Position numbers and translations under genes: made by a program. Positions 43,799 to 52,716 of a stretch of DNA of 64,000 nucleotides are shown piece after piece. The stretch spans positions 74,517-138,516 of the forward strand of contig CAPIEU010000004.1 of the NCBI GenBank assembly GCA_948630815.1. The letters are read 5' to 3'. A model generated the notes under the pieces. The model was given only the letters and a program-made list of their open reading frames with translations, made no database searches and was not told the origin of the DNA. Within the stretch, counting starts at the first letter, position 1. Every line of letters begins with the position of its first letter. The DNA is from an uncultured Clostridia bacterium. Lineage in GTDB: Bacteria; Bacillota; Clostridia; TANB77; CAG-508.

Positions 43799-44681
43799 AT
43801 GAAATTAGAGTATATTGTAAAAGATGATAGATATTTTAATATAAAACAAATATTAAAAGAAGAATTTGATATGTCTTCTAGACTTATTTTAAAGCTAAAA
43901 AATTGTAAACGAATTATTTTAAACGATAAAATTACCTATATTGATAAGGAAGTTAAAACAAATGATATAATAAAATTTAATTTAGATTTTGAAGAAGATA
44001 ATTCAAATATTGTTCCTACAAAAATGAATTTAGATATTATATATGAAGATGAAGCTATACTTATTTTAAATAAGCCAAGTAATATTGCTATTCATCCTTC
44101 TATACTGCATTATGATAATAGCTTATCTAATGGTGTTAAGTTTTATTTTGATAAAATTGGGTTAAAAAGAAAAATCCGTCCAGTAAATAGACTGGATAGA
44201 GATACATCACGGTATAGTTATTTTTGCTAAGAATGAATATATTCAAGAATGTTTAGCAAGACAAATGAAGAATCATACTTTTAAAAAAAGTTATATTGCA
44301 ATTGTTAATGGTTTATTAGATAAAAAGCATAATATTATTAATGCTCCTATTGCAAGAAAGGAAAACAGTATTATAGAAAGATGTGTTAGAAAGGATGGCG
44401 ATATTGCTATTACAGAATATTATGTTATACAAGAATTCGATAATATGTCTCTTCTTTATATTTCTTTACAAACAGGAAGAACCCATCAAATACGTGTTCA
44501 TATGACACACATAGGACATCCTATTATTGGAGATACTTTATATGGAGCTAGTTCTAAATTAATAAATAGACAAGCACTACATTCTTGTAAGGTACTTTTT
44601 GTTCATCCACTCACCAAAAAGCAGATGAATATAGAAGCAGATTTACCAAGCGATATATTAAATTTAATACAAAACAGATAG
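43799..44681 (+). CDS. RluA-family 23S rRNA/tRNA pseudouridine synthase (needs +1 frameshift at CGG)
   Basis: A 293-residue synthase. An S4-like N-terminus (LILKLKNCKRIILNDK) precedes the catalytic domain. NRLDRDTS, with the catalytic Asp, ends at CGG (44210-44212). Skipping C gives GIVIFAKNEYIQ, completing the family signature RLDRDTSG. The rest (GRTHQIRVHMTHIGHPIIGD) is intact. The zero frame stops seven codons after the CGG. The start is ATG 43799. It resembles RluD but the exact target cannot be told. Confidence 0.92.
44210..44212 (+). other. CGG +1 recoding site in the pseudouridine synthase gene
   Basis: Codons TCA CGG TAT become TCA GGT ATA, restoring the glycine that follows the catalytic RLDRDTS. 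Confidence 0.85.
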
Positions 44682-44700
44682 GTTTATTCCTATCTGTTTT
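44671..44700 (+). terminator. Terminator of the pseudouridine synthase gene
   Basis: AAAACAGATAGG pairs with CCTATCTGTTTT, 6-nt loop. Confidence 0.85.
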
Positions 44701-44710
44701 GATGTATATA

Positions 44711-45162
44711 AGTAAATCTATAAGCCGGGTTCTGTCGTGAATGGTCATTTATCTATTCCTTATATTACTATAAGACTTAAGCCACCAGTACCAAGAAGAT
44801 GAAAGAGCATCTTATCCTTCTTGGAATTACAAGGTGTTGCTCCAGATGGGGTTTACATTGTCCAAATATGTCACCATATTTGCGGTAAGCTCTTACCTCA
44901 CCTTTTCACCCTTACCACGTCAAAGCAAATTTCGAAATCAATAAATCGAAAAATTCGATTTATTTTATTTCTTTATTGCTTCTTCTTTTATCCCACAAAA
45001 CTATGTTTTGCAGAAGCTCTATTTACATGGCGGTTATTTTCTGTTGCACTTTCCTTAAAGTTTCCTTCACTGGACGTTATCCAGCATCATTGCTCTTATG
45101 GAGCCCGGACTTTCCTCATACGCAACCTTTCGGTTTTGCTATACGCGACCATTTAATTTACT
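44711..45162 (-). ncRNA. rnpB: RNase P RNA
   Basis: This is the catalytic RNA that trims the 5' ends of tRNAs. On the minus strand GGAAAGTCCGGGCTCC (about 45100-45115) is the conserved 5' core (CR-I). GACAGAACCCGGCTTA (about 44722-44737) is the conserved 3' core (CR-V). The AGTAAAT/ATTTACT ends close helix P1 and fix the limits within a few bases. Length of about 450 nt is at the upper end for bacteria. Confidence 0.9.
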
Positions 45163-45325
45163 CTTTTTCTATTTTACTATATATTAGCATATTTTTCAAG
45201 ACTTATATATTACTAACTTATTTACTCATTTAGAAAAGAATAAAAATATTGCTGTTTACTACATCAGGCTATATTATGCATTATTTAAAAGATGAATTTG
45301 ATAGAATATTTATGTTGGAATTTAA

Positions 45326-45427
45326 TTAGTTAACGATAAATCTATAAATTGCATAAGCAACACATATAATCCAAGAGAATGCCCAAATATCAAATATAAA
45401 ACTTACTGACAAATACACTATTGCAAC
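45326..45427 (-). pseudogene. Fragment of a small membrane protein, copy of the 51442 gene
   Basis: The last 33 codons (VAIVYLSVSFIFDIWAFSW to FIVN) closely match the end of the gene at 51442-51585 in protein and DNA. The N-terminal part and start are missing, and its beginning overlaps the end of the TfoX-like pseudogene. Confidence 0.6.
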
Positions 45428-45672
45428 TGGTCTGTAAATGCCTTTAAATCTCTTTTTGTTTCTTCTGACAACTGATTATATTCTATATCACTAATTGCAC
45501 CTTCAAGAGTATATAAATGTACTAAACATATTTCTGGATATTTTAATTTTAATCTAAACCAAGTATCTTTACTTCCAATTTATTTTAATTCTTCTGCTAT
45601 ATTTATACCTATTGTTTTTAGTTTTCTTTCAATTTCTTTTCCAATATTTTTTAATGAACTTAATTCTGCCAT
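45418..45672 (-). pseudogene. TfoX C-terminal-domain protein, interrupted by a stop
   Basis: AAAGGAG precedes an ATG at 45672. The frame reads SSLKNIGKEIERKLKTIGI, a TfoX C-terminal (helix-hairpin-helix) pattern. An in-frame TAA follows (45580-45582), then it continues as IGSKDTWFRLKLKYPEICLV in the same frame to 45418. A single substitution would restore it, so this is a recent nonsense mutation. Confidence 0.6.
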
Positions 45673-45829
45673 TTTTGAAACTCCTTTACTTATTGACTAT
45701 CTAATTTTTGTCAAGTCCTTTTTTATAAATTTATTATATTATTTTTTTGTATGGCAAACAAGCGAAAACGATATATTTTTTAAAAAATTGTATCTTTTTC
45801 ACTTCTTTTATGATAAAATTCAATTATGA

Positions 45830-47035
45830 TTAGTTTTCTAAGAATTGTTTATTATTTTTGCACATAGAATATAACATTCTTAGAATTTTTGTAGAACAAG
45901 CAGTTAGGCTTTCATAATAGTGTTTGCCTTCTGCTTTTTTACTTTGATAATAAATATATACTGGGTGTTCTGGATAATTTGAAGCACCTAGTTTTACTAC
46001 CATTTGACTACAATTAAATAATATATATCGTGCATATTTGTTTCCTCTTTTTGATATTGCCCCCTTCACATTTATACTTTTTCCAGACTGTTTTATTGTT
46101 GGATCAAGTCCACAAAACGCTATTATTTCTTTTGGACTATCAAATCTCGTTATATCTCCTAATTCTCCAAGTATTTCTGCTATTAGTATTTCTCATATTC
46201 CATAAAATGAATTTATTATTTTATAATAAGGAGATTGTTTTGCTGTTTTTATCATTTTATCTCTCAATTCATTTATGATATTGTTATTATTTTGTACTAT
46301 TTTAGCCATATCTGAAAGATTTTTTGTGTCTTCGTGTTCTTTATCAACTCCAGGATAAGAGTTAGCTGAAGCTGTTTTTATAGTTTCTGCTAGTCTTTTG
46401 TAAAAGTTTAAATTTCTTCTATTAGTCTTGTATAAATTGTTATACAATGCATCGATTCGCTTCTCTTTCACTATTTCTGCATGTGGAAATTCTTTAATAA
46501 AGTTTAATGCTGTATCATCATAAATTCTTGTTGATTTAAAGATTTTTTCTAGTTCTGGAAAGCATATATTTATTAATCGTTTGTATCTATTTTTACAACT
46601 AACATTATTTTGTAACAAATAAAAATATTGTCTTGTCATTGCTTTTAAATTAGCATATAAATCCTTTTTAGATAAATCATGATATTCTACTTCATTTACA
46701 AAGAATAACTTTGCTAATCTATAACAATCTTCTTTGTCTGTTTTAGTTTTTCTGATGGTGTCATAATTATTTTTAGTTGTTAAACTATTGATAACTAAAG
46801 TATTAAAACCATTTTCCTTAAAATATCTTTCTACTGGTAAATGATATGTACCTGTTGATTCCATGAATACTGTTAGATTTTGTGGATTAATTTCTTTTAT
46901 TTTTTCTTTTACTTTCTCAAACTCTTCTAAATTATGCTTTATTTCTCTTGTATCAATAAGTATTTCTCCATCACTATTCATAAGCATTATCATACTTTTA
47001 TTTTTAGCAGCATCTACACTTAATACTGTTTTCAA
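45830..47035 (-). mobile_element. IS110-family transposase with in-frame TGA
   Basis: The N-terminal DEDD nuclease domain is present (VLSVDAAKNKS, FMESTGTYHLPVERY, KTDKEDCYRLAKLF). After YYKIINSFYGI a TGA (46193-46195) occurs where the family has the second Gly of GIG. The same frame then continues EILIAEILGELGDITRFDSP and the transposase-20 domain (AFCGLDPTIKQSGKS, GAISKRGNKYARY). One GGA-to-TGA change explains the break. IS110 elements lack clear terminal inverted repeats, so the ends cannot be set. Confidence 0.85.
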
Positions 47036-47248
47036 AATTATTCACCTACTTTCTTTTGGAACTTAAGTCTTTTACCTCTACTATTATTTCATCAGGCTTG
47101 TTATATAGAGTCTAAATCGCCCTCACTATCTAAAACTAAATTAATAATAGGAATAAAAGTCGAACAGTCAATAAAGATAGATTCTAAGACCTCTGTAATT
47201 TGATGTTCTAACTTAAATTCTTTGTAAATAATTTTACAACCAAAAAAA

Positions 47249-47278
47249 TTAGATGTAAACTCATTTATTTACATCTAA
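47249..47278 (-). terminator. Terminator after the 47300 gene
   Basis: TTAGATGTAAA and TTTACATCTAA arms, 8-nt loop. Confidence 0.7.
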
Positions 47279-47299
47279 CAGTATACCTGTAATTTCTTG

Positions 47300-47497
47300 T
47301 TATAATTCATCAATTAAATCATACCTTTTAAAAATAGTAATTATCATACTATATACTAATTTTTTTCCCAACAATTCTCTGAATTTGGTTGTTTTAGTTT
47401 TACCATCATTTCTTAAATTTTCTAATTCTTTACCTAAATTATCATATTCAGCAAGAATGTCTTGTAATGCTTTCTCAAACGTTTCTAATCGTTCCAT
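47300..47497 (-). CDS. Hypothetical coiled-coil protein (65 aa)
   Basis: GAAGGAG precedes the ATG. The predicted structure is one long helix (MERLETFEKALQDILAEYDN) followed by a short basic part. The family is not recognised. It is the last of a run of minus-strand accessory genes. Confidence 0.5.
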   Translation of the reverse strand: MERLETFEKALQDILAEYDNLGKELENLRNDGKTKTTKFRELLGKKLVYSMIITIFKRYDLIDEL

Positions 47498-47524
47498 TTG
47501 TTTTTCTCCTTCACAATTAACAAT

Positions 47525-48019
47525 TTATTTGTTTCTAATTTCAATTATTTTCTTCACATCTTCATACCTTTTATCATTATCTTCTAAATCTGTTCCTAAA
47601 TGTGTAAATTTATGTTGAAATACTTGTGTTGTTGATAATCGTATTGCTATCTTTACTTTTGATAAATCTGCATATTTTGAAAATTCAATTAATGCATTTA
47701 AGTTATCAAATGTAAAAAATCTCACACCATTATCATATAAATACTTCACTGTATTTTTTTCTGCTAATACATTTATAAAACACATCTTCAAAGGATTGAC
47801 ATTTGCACCTTTTAGAATTTCAAAATGAGATATAGAACTGATTAAATAACCGTTTTCTTTTTCTTCTATTAGTGGTTGCAAAGTTCTTATAATAACTTCA
47901 TTTGAATTAGTTTTTAATGGATAATATATATCACCTAACTCACTAAACTCATTGAAATTCTGTATTAATTTATCTTTATTAAAATAAAAGTAAATATTGT
48001 TTTCTTCTAAGTTTACCAT
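47525..48019 (-). pseudogene. Truncated PLP-dependent ornithine/DAP-type decarboxylase (N-terminal barrel only)
   Basis: The 164 residues resemble the start of the group IV decarboxylase TIM barrel. YYPLKTNSNEVII carries the PLP-binding lysine, and ISHFEILKGANVNP and RFFTFDNLNALIEFSKYA follow. The usual protein is about 400 residues, so the C-terminal half of the barrel and the Greek-key domain are lost. It is probably a remnant, though a stand-alone small protein cannot be excluded. Confidence 0.65.
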
Positions 48020-48080
48020 TATATCCTCTTTCTTCTTTTATGTTTCTCCTTGATTATAACATTTTTTGTCAAAAAAATAA

Positions 48081-48115
48081 AGAGTATCTAATTTATTTAT
48101 TTAACTAGATACTCT
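48081..48115 (-). terminator. Terminator
   Basis: AGAGTATCTA and TAGATACTCT arms downstream of the 48130 gene. Confidence 0.7.
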
Positions 48116-48129
48116 AATAATTTGCTTAT

Positions 48130-48384
48130 TTAAAATTCATAAATATTATCTTTTAATATTACTCTTTGAATTTTAGTTTTATCATCTAATGAAATTTCCC
48201 ATATACTTCCTACTATACTTCGTTTTATCTTATATTCTTTTGTTGGCCCTCCTAACAATTTATTTAATTGTCTCTGTAAATCTACTTTATTTGTATATAT
48301 AGACAGCATATTTTCTTTATACAATACATTTATTGTCGTTTCTGTTTCACTTTTATTTAATTCTTTGTATATTTTCTTTTCCAT
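48130..48384 (-). CDS. Hypothetical protein (84 aa)
   Basis: A small beta-rich protein (TTINVLYKENMLSIYTNKVD, then WEISLDDKTKIQRVILKD). The family is not recognised. Weak upstream RBS. It ends a run with the YjbR-like and MBL genes. Confidence 0.5.
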   Translation of the reverse strand: MEKKIYKELNKSETETTINVLYKENMLSIYTNKVDLQRQLNKLLGGPTKEYKIKRSIVGSIWEISLDDKTKIQRVILKDNIYEF

Positions 48385-48412
48385 AACATTCCTTTACCAT
48401 TTATTAAATTTA

Positions 48413-48757
48413 TTATCTTTTGTGAATGTTATTTTTTGTTAGTTCATAGCTTTGCTCAATTAATTCTTCAACTAAAGAAACATCTACTTTGTCATCTATA
48501 ATAATTGTATTCCAATGTTCTTTGTTCATATGATAACCTGGTATTATATAATCATAAGAGCTTCTAAGTAACTCTGAATATTCTGGATTCGTTTTTACAT
48601 TTAGATATAACTTACCATTCACATTCATTATTAAAGCAAACCATTTTTTATTATCTAAATGTTTCATTGTTACAGAAGTGTTATCCTCTGGAAATGGATA
48701 ATCTTCATAAGTATTCGGCAAACTTAAACTATATTTTATTATATCTTCTCTGTTCAT
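48413..48757 (-). CDS. MmcQ/YjbR family protein
   Basis: A 114-residue protein with the MmcQ/YjbR (CyaY-like fold) pattern: LSLPNTYEDYPF, WFALIMNVNGKLYLNVKTNP, GYHMNKEHWNTIII and the helical end. Members are putative DNA-binding or stress proteins with no proven activity. It starts one base before the end of the preceding gene's stop, suggesting co-transcription. Confidence 0.85.
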   Translation of the reverse strand: MNREDIIKYSLSLPNTYEDYPFPEDNTSVTMKHLDNKKWFALIMNVNGKLYLNVKTNPEYSELLRSSYDYIIPGYHMNKEHWNTIIIDDKVDVSLVEELIEQSYELTKNNIHKR

Positions 48758-48758
48758 C

Positions 48759-48974
48759 TTAATTTCCTTTTACTAAAGTATTTAAAATACTGCTATACTG
48801 ATTACTTAATCTACTAATGTCTCCGTTTTTTGTGCTATGGCTCATAATAAAATCTTCTATTTGATTTTCATATCTTCTTAATTCTTGATTTGTATATTCT
48901 CTGTTTTCAATATTTATTCCAATGTTCTCTAATAATTTTATTTCATTTGTAGTACATTTATTTAGTAAATTCAT
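48759..48974 (-). CDS. Hypothetical helical protein (71 aa)
   Basis: A short all-helical protein (LENIGINIENREYTNQELRR) of unknown family. It lies one base upstream of the YjbR-like gene, so probably in one transcript with it and the MBL gene. Confidence 0.5.
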   Translation of the reverse strand: MNLLNKCTTNEIKLLENIGINIENREYTNQELRRYENQIEDFIMSHSTKNGDISRLSNQYSSILNTLVKGN

Positions 48975-48996
48975 TTCTATATTCCCCTTACAATTA

Positions 48997-49629
48997 TTAT
49001 TTCATCAATATTTTACATTCTATTTCTGGATGCACTAATTTTGAAAAATCTATTGCATCTTGTTTTGTTCCCACTACACTTCCATAATGTATAGGCACTA
49101 CTATTTTAGGTTTTATTTCATTCATCAAATATGCAGCTTCTTTAAAGTCCATTGTATATGTTCCTCCTACTGGAACAAGTGCAACATCACATTTCACTTT
49201 TTTATTTTCTTCAGTTATATCTGTATCTCCTGCAATATAATATCTATTACCTTTTATTTCTATAATGTAACCTACCCATTCATTTTCTTTTGGATGAAAT
49301 TGTTTGTTTGTATTATAAGCTGGTACTGTATCAAATTCAATACCTTCTACCATATATTTTTGATTTGGTACTACTGTAATTATATAATCTTGTCTAAATC
49401 CTTTTCTTAACACCTTTGTTAATAATTCTTCTGGTACTATAATAACTGTATCTTCTTTTTTCACTTTATCTATATCTTCTTCTGAATAGTGGTCGTAATG
49501 GTCATGTGTTATAAATATTATATCTGCATCATTGTAATTTTCATCTATTTTAAATGGATCTATATAAATTACTTTTCCTTTACTAATTTTTATACTGCTA
49601 TGGCACAAAACTTGTATATCTTCTAGCAT
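48997..49629 (-). CDS. Metallo-beta-lactamase-fold hydrolase (UlaG-like)
   Basis: A 210-residue enzyme with metal motifs THDHYDHYS, a later Asp in YYIAGDTDITEE and PIHYGS. The start (VLCHSSIKISKGKVIYIDPF) matches UlaG-like lactonase/phosphodiesterase-type MBL proteins. The substrate is unknown. AGGAGG lies upstream. It heads a minus-strand run of small genes. Confidence 0.85.
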   Translation of the reverse strand: MLEDIQVLCHSSIKISKGKVIYIDPFKIDENYNDADIIFITHDHYDHYSEEDIDKVKKEDTVIIVPEELLTKVLRKGFRQDYIITVVPNQKYMVEGIEFDTVPAYNTNKQFHPKENEWVGYIIEIKGNRYYIAGDTDITEENKKVKCDVALVPVGGTYTMDFKEAAYLMNEIKPKIVVPIHYGSVVGTKQDAIDFSKLVHPEIECKILMK

Positions 49630-49691
49630 ATAATTTCCTCCTCATTTCTATTCTAGTGGAATTATATCACAAAAAATTTAAAAAAGCACAA

Positions 49692-49736
49692 AAAAATCCA
49701 AAGTAATTTACAAATTGCAAACTACTTTGGATTTTT
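49692..49736 (-). terminator. Terminator of the 49738 gene
   Basis: AAAAATCCAAAGTA and TACTTTGGATTTTT arms around a 17-nt loop. Confidence 0.75.
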
Positions 49737-49737
49737 A

Positions 49738-50226
49738 CTAATTTATTCTATCTATTATCTCTAATGGTGGATATGTGCATATATAACAAGGTCTTTTTGT
49801 ATTTACAAACTTTTTTACATATTCTTTTGTTTCAATAATGATTATTACTCTATCAGCTGTAGATATATTATCAAGTATTTCATATAATGTATTTACTTCT
49901 TCTTCCTTTATAGCAATAATATCATATGTATAATAATCTGTTTTCATTGATACATTTATAGGATGTTTTGCCTTTTTTAGTTTTGGATTTCTATCTAAAT
50001 AATCCATCACTACATCAAATGCTACTACATTTCTATTATTTATTTCTTTATTGTTATACTTTAGTATCTTTGTATTTTTGTCTTTTGTTATAACCTTACT
50101 TGCAATTAAGCAATTAATATCTTTTTCAGTACAATTACAGATTCTTAAAATGTGTTCTTCTCTTAATGATTGAAAATCCCATAAAAGTTTTGCTATTTGT
50201 TTTTGCTTATCATTCACTTGCATCAC
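49738..50226 (-). CDS. Hypothetical protein, mobile-element associated
   Basis: A 162-residue protein with a winged-helix-like N-terminal part (LLWDFQSLREEHILRICNC) and a C-terminal alpha/beta part. The family is not recognised with certainty. Its start overlaps the end of the S1-domain gene by 17 nt, so the two are co-translated. Such pairs occur on clostridial integrative elements. Confidence 0.5.
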   Translation of the reverse strand: MMQVNDKQKQIAKLLWDFQSLREEHILRICNCTEKDINCLIASKVITKDKNTKILKYNNKEINNRNVVAFDVVMDYLDRNPKLKKAKHPINVSMKTDYYTYDIIAIKEEEVNTLYEILDNISTADRVIIIIETKEYVKKFVNTKRPCYICTYPPLEIIDRIN

Positions 50227-51025
50227 TTCCTATTATCTTAACTAATGAGCTATAAATCTTTCTTTTTTCAGGAACTATTTTATAAATTTTAACAATTACT
50301 TTTTCTCCTGGAAATGGTGGTCTATCAAGCCAAGTAGGTAAAGTGCATACTGTATCTACTCCTTGTGTAATATTAGCAAAGATTCCATTGTCTGTATATC
50401 CTGTTATTGTTGCTAAATATTCTCCCTTTTCTGTAAAATCTTTTCTTATATTTTTAAATGGATCTTCTAATAAATCTTTTACAGATATTTTTATTGTTTT
50501 CTTTTCTTCTGATATTTCTTTAATCACTACTTTTATCTGTTCATTTACTTTATACATTTTTGATACATCTTCAATATACCCATATTGTAAATCTTGTGCT
50601 TTCATTATAAAATCCATTCCTAAGCATTCGATTCTTATAAATTTCTTCCATACTCCTATTATCTTTCCATAAATTTTATCTCCCACTTCTAATTTTTTCA
50701 TGTTGATTTCTTGTAGTCGTTCCATTGCTTTTATTCTTGAACCTACTGCTTTTTCACTTACTTTATCCGCTTCTATAATTATAAACTTTATTTCTGCTCC
50801 CATCATATTTCTAAGTAGTTTTTTATCATTTTTAGAATCGTTTGTTATTTCTGTAGCTGGTACTAAAACTTTTATACCTCTAAAATCTACAATAGCACAT
50901 GTGATATTATCATCTTTCATTTTCTCAACTTCTATAGCAATTATTTTTCCTGTTAGAATTTTTCCTTTTTCTTTAGATGAATTAATATTTTGCCATATAA
51001 TCTTTTCTTGTAATTCATCTGTCAT
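50210..51025 (-). CDS. S1 RNA-binding domain protein, mobile-element associated
   Basis: A 271-residue protein with at least two S1/OB-fold domains: GKILTGKIIAIEVEKMKDD to VLVPATEI, then LEVGDKIYGKIIGVWKKFIRI to VVIKEISEEKKTIKISVKDL. A third beta-rich part follows (GYTDNGIFANITQGVDTVC). It is not ribosomal protein S1 (too short, divergent). A role in RNA binding is likely; the target is unknown. Preceded by AAGGTGAGAG. Confidence 0.7.
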   Translation of the reverse strand: MTDELQEKIIWQNINSSKEKGKILTGKIIAIEVEKMKDDNITCAIVDFRGIKVLVPATEITNDSKNDKKLLRNMMGAEIKFIIIEADKVSEKAVGSRIKAMERLQEINMKKLEVGDKIYGKIIGVWKKFIRIECLGMDFIMKAQDLQYGYIEDVSKMYKVNEQIKVVIKEISEEKKTIKISVKDLLEDPFKNIRKDFTEKGEYLATITGYTDNGIFANITQGVDTVCTLPTWLDRPPFPGEKVIVKIYKIVPEKRKIYSSLVKIIGSDASE

Positions 51026-51441
51026 AATCTCTCACCTTCTTACTACTTTAAATTTAGGTTTTATAGGTACAACCCATAACCTTTAAAAATCTTTAAAACT
51101 ATATTTTACTTTTTTATATTGTTGTTTATTTTTTTCATTTTCTACATTATCTTTAAATCTCCTACTTATAACAGCGATTGAAAAATCAAAAACTTGACCT
51201 TTTTTTGAAAAAATTTTATTTTTTTTTGAAGTTTTTATATATGAGATTTTCTCTCTTATCTATAACAGCGATTGAGAAATGAAAAATGGGACATTTTTAA
51301 AAAAATTTTTAATGAAAATTTAGATTTAAAATATAATTAGACACAAAAAAGAGATACTAACTTGTTTTTAATATCTCTTTTTGTTATATTTCATTTTTTA
51401 TATAATATTTATGATAATCCTCTCTATAACTTGTAATTTAG
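51026..51441. other. Gap with a 15-bp direct repeat
   Basis: TATAACAGCGATTGA occurs at 51167-51181 and 51261-51275 and extends imperfectly into an A-rich flank, 94 bp apart. It may be a binding site set upstream of the S1-domain gene. No gene is seen; the rest is AT-rich. Confidence 0.45.
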
Positions 51442-51585
51442 TTATTTAACAATAAATCTATAAATTGCGTACGCAACCCATATAAGCCAAGAATATGCCC
51501 AAGACTTAAATATAATACTTACTGTTAAATACACGATAGCAACTATTATTGCTATTATCCAGTTCATCATTTTTTTCTTATCCAT
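51442..51585 (-). CDS. Small membrane protein (47 aa)
   Basis: GGAGGAAAA precedes the ATG at 51585. MDKKKMMNW is followed by two hydrophobic helices (IIAIIIVAIVYLTVSIIF; SWLIWVAYAIYRFIV). The family is not recognised. A damaged copy lies at 45326-45427. Confidence 0.65.
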   Translation of the reverse strand: MDKKKMMNWIIAIIVAIVYLTVSIIFKSWAYSWLIWVAYAIYRFIVK

Positions 51586-51614
51586 TATTATTTTTCCTCC
51601 TTATATATTGTAAT

Positions 51615-52472
51615 TTATCTTTCATCTAAAAACTTGGTATTTGTTCTATTTCTTTCTTCTAATTGTCTTTGTTCATTTCCAGATTTTGTTTTAGTATTAT
51701 CAAATGATTTGCTTTTCAAGTTTCTATTTCTATTAGCAATAAGCTCGTTAATTGCCATAACATATTGTTGTGGATTATTTATGCTAAAATCTCCATGATA
51801 ATAATTAGGTAACACTTTAATTCTGCTTCCATTTATCTTTTTATGAATTATACTCGCTGATTTTTTCATTATTGCTCTTTCTTTATCTCCTACAACTACT
51901 AAAACTTTCGATTTTGTACTTGATAAAGAATCTTTAATTTCATATTTTGAGTTTGCTTCCATAAAAGCAATCATATCTTCCTTACTAATTTTACAAGTAT
52001 CTCTATAATATTCACTAAATAAATCTTCTCTTATTTTTAAAGACTTAAATTGCATTTGTGAAAACCATTTCTTTGATATTAGCCCATAACTCATAGAAAA
52101 AGCTGGTCTAATCATTTTATATGTTGCTTTCATAGGAATTGCTAATGCACTCTCAATAATAGCACAATCACAAATATCATTTTTCCTTGATAAAATTTCT
52201 AAAAGAATCTGTCCTCCTAATGATAATCCTCCCATTAAGCGAATATGACCATTATAATTATTAGTTATATAATCTATAATTTCTTGTGCATTATCTTCTA
52301 TGCTTGTAAAACTTCCATCACTATCTGAATGTCCATCTAATATTGGAATAACAATATGATAACTTTCTTGTAATTTTTCTGCTTCTTCTCTATAATTCCA
52401 CCAAGAAAGACCACCACCATGTAATAACATTATTGTATCTTTATTATTATCTCCATATTCTTTAAAGTTCAT
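51615..52472 (-). CDS. Alpha/beta hydrolase
   Basis: A 285-residue protein with oxyanion-hole LLHGGGLSWWNYR, nucleophile elbow GGLSLGG (Ser), Asp in VVVGDKERAI and His in LPNYYHGDFS. No signal peptide. The substrate is unknown. The C-terminal 45 residues are an unusual polar tail (NRNRNLKSKSFDNTKTKSGN). Confidence 0.85.
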   Translation of the reverse strand: MNFKEYGDNNKDTIMLLHGGGLSWWNYREEAEKLQESYHIVIPILDGHSDSDGSFTSIEDNAQEIIDYITNNYNGHIRLMGGLSLGGQILLEILSRKNDICDCAIIESALAIPMKATYKMIRPAFSMSYGLISKKWFSQMQFKSLKIREDLFSEYYRDTCKISKEDMIAFMEANSKYEIKDSLSSTKSKVLVVVGDKERAIMKKSASIIHKKINGSRIKVLPNYYHGDFSINNPQQYVMAINELIANRNRNLKSKSFDNTKTKSGNEQRQLEERNRTNTKFLDER

Positions 52473-52507
52473 TTATTATTCCCCCATTCCTAGTGATATA
52501 TTGTAAT

Positions 52508-52675
52508 TTAATCTTCGATTTTCATAATAATATCGTATGCAACAAAACATTCTTCTTTTGATAGTTTTGTTTCATTAACAAGATATTCTATTGCTTCATC
52601 TTTAGTAGAAAAATCTTTTAATATATTCTTTACTTCTTTAAATTTCTCAATAACTTTTTTAATTTCATTATTCAT
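52508..52675 (-). CDS. Hypothetical helical protein (55 aa)
   Basis: The ATG at 52675 lies behind GTGAGATGAGA. The protein is acidic and helical (NEIKKVIEKFKEVKNILKDF). The family is not recognised. Same strand and spacing as its neighbours. Confidence 0.5.
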   Translation of the reverse strand: MNNEIKKVIEKFKEVKNILKDFSTKDEAIEYLVNETKLSKEECFVAYDIIMKIED

Positions 52676-52716
52676 ATTCTCATCTCACTTTCACATTGTA
52701 ATTTTATAGTTACCTA

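Noticed and set aside
835..44212. Sequencing or assembly error as the cause of the CGG breaks
   Set aside because: The extra base is always C, always makes an in-frame CGG, and is never seen before GG in other codon phases among these breaks. It is not at homopolymers except for the G run at 13985. Random indels would not show this. It cannot be fully excluded without reads, so it is listed as a test.
835..44212. Reassignment of CGG to another amino acid without a frame change
   Set aside because: The zero frame after each CGG loses homology and soon stops, while the +1 frame matches the family. A simple codon reassignment would keep the zero frame.
45418..45672. TAA readthrough in the TfoX-like gene
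   Set aside because: It is a single case in a decaying accessory region next to a gene fragment; a nonsense mutation is enough.
45830..47035. UGA recoded as glycine (Gracilibacteria-type code)
   Set aside because: Only one in-frame TGA of this sort was seen, in a transposase. Many intact genes end normally and RF2 is present with a UGA-dependent feedback site.
51167..51275. Repeated TATAACAGCGATTGA as a CRISPR remnant
   Set aside because: Only two copies, no regular spacing, no cas genes. It is more likely a binding site.
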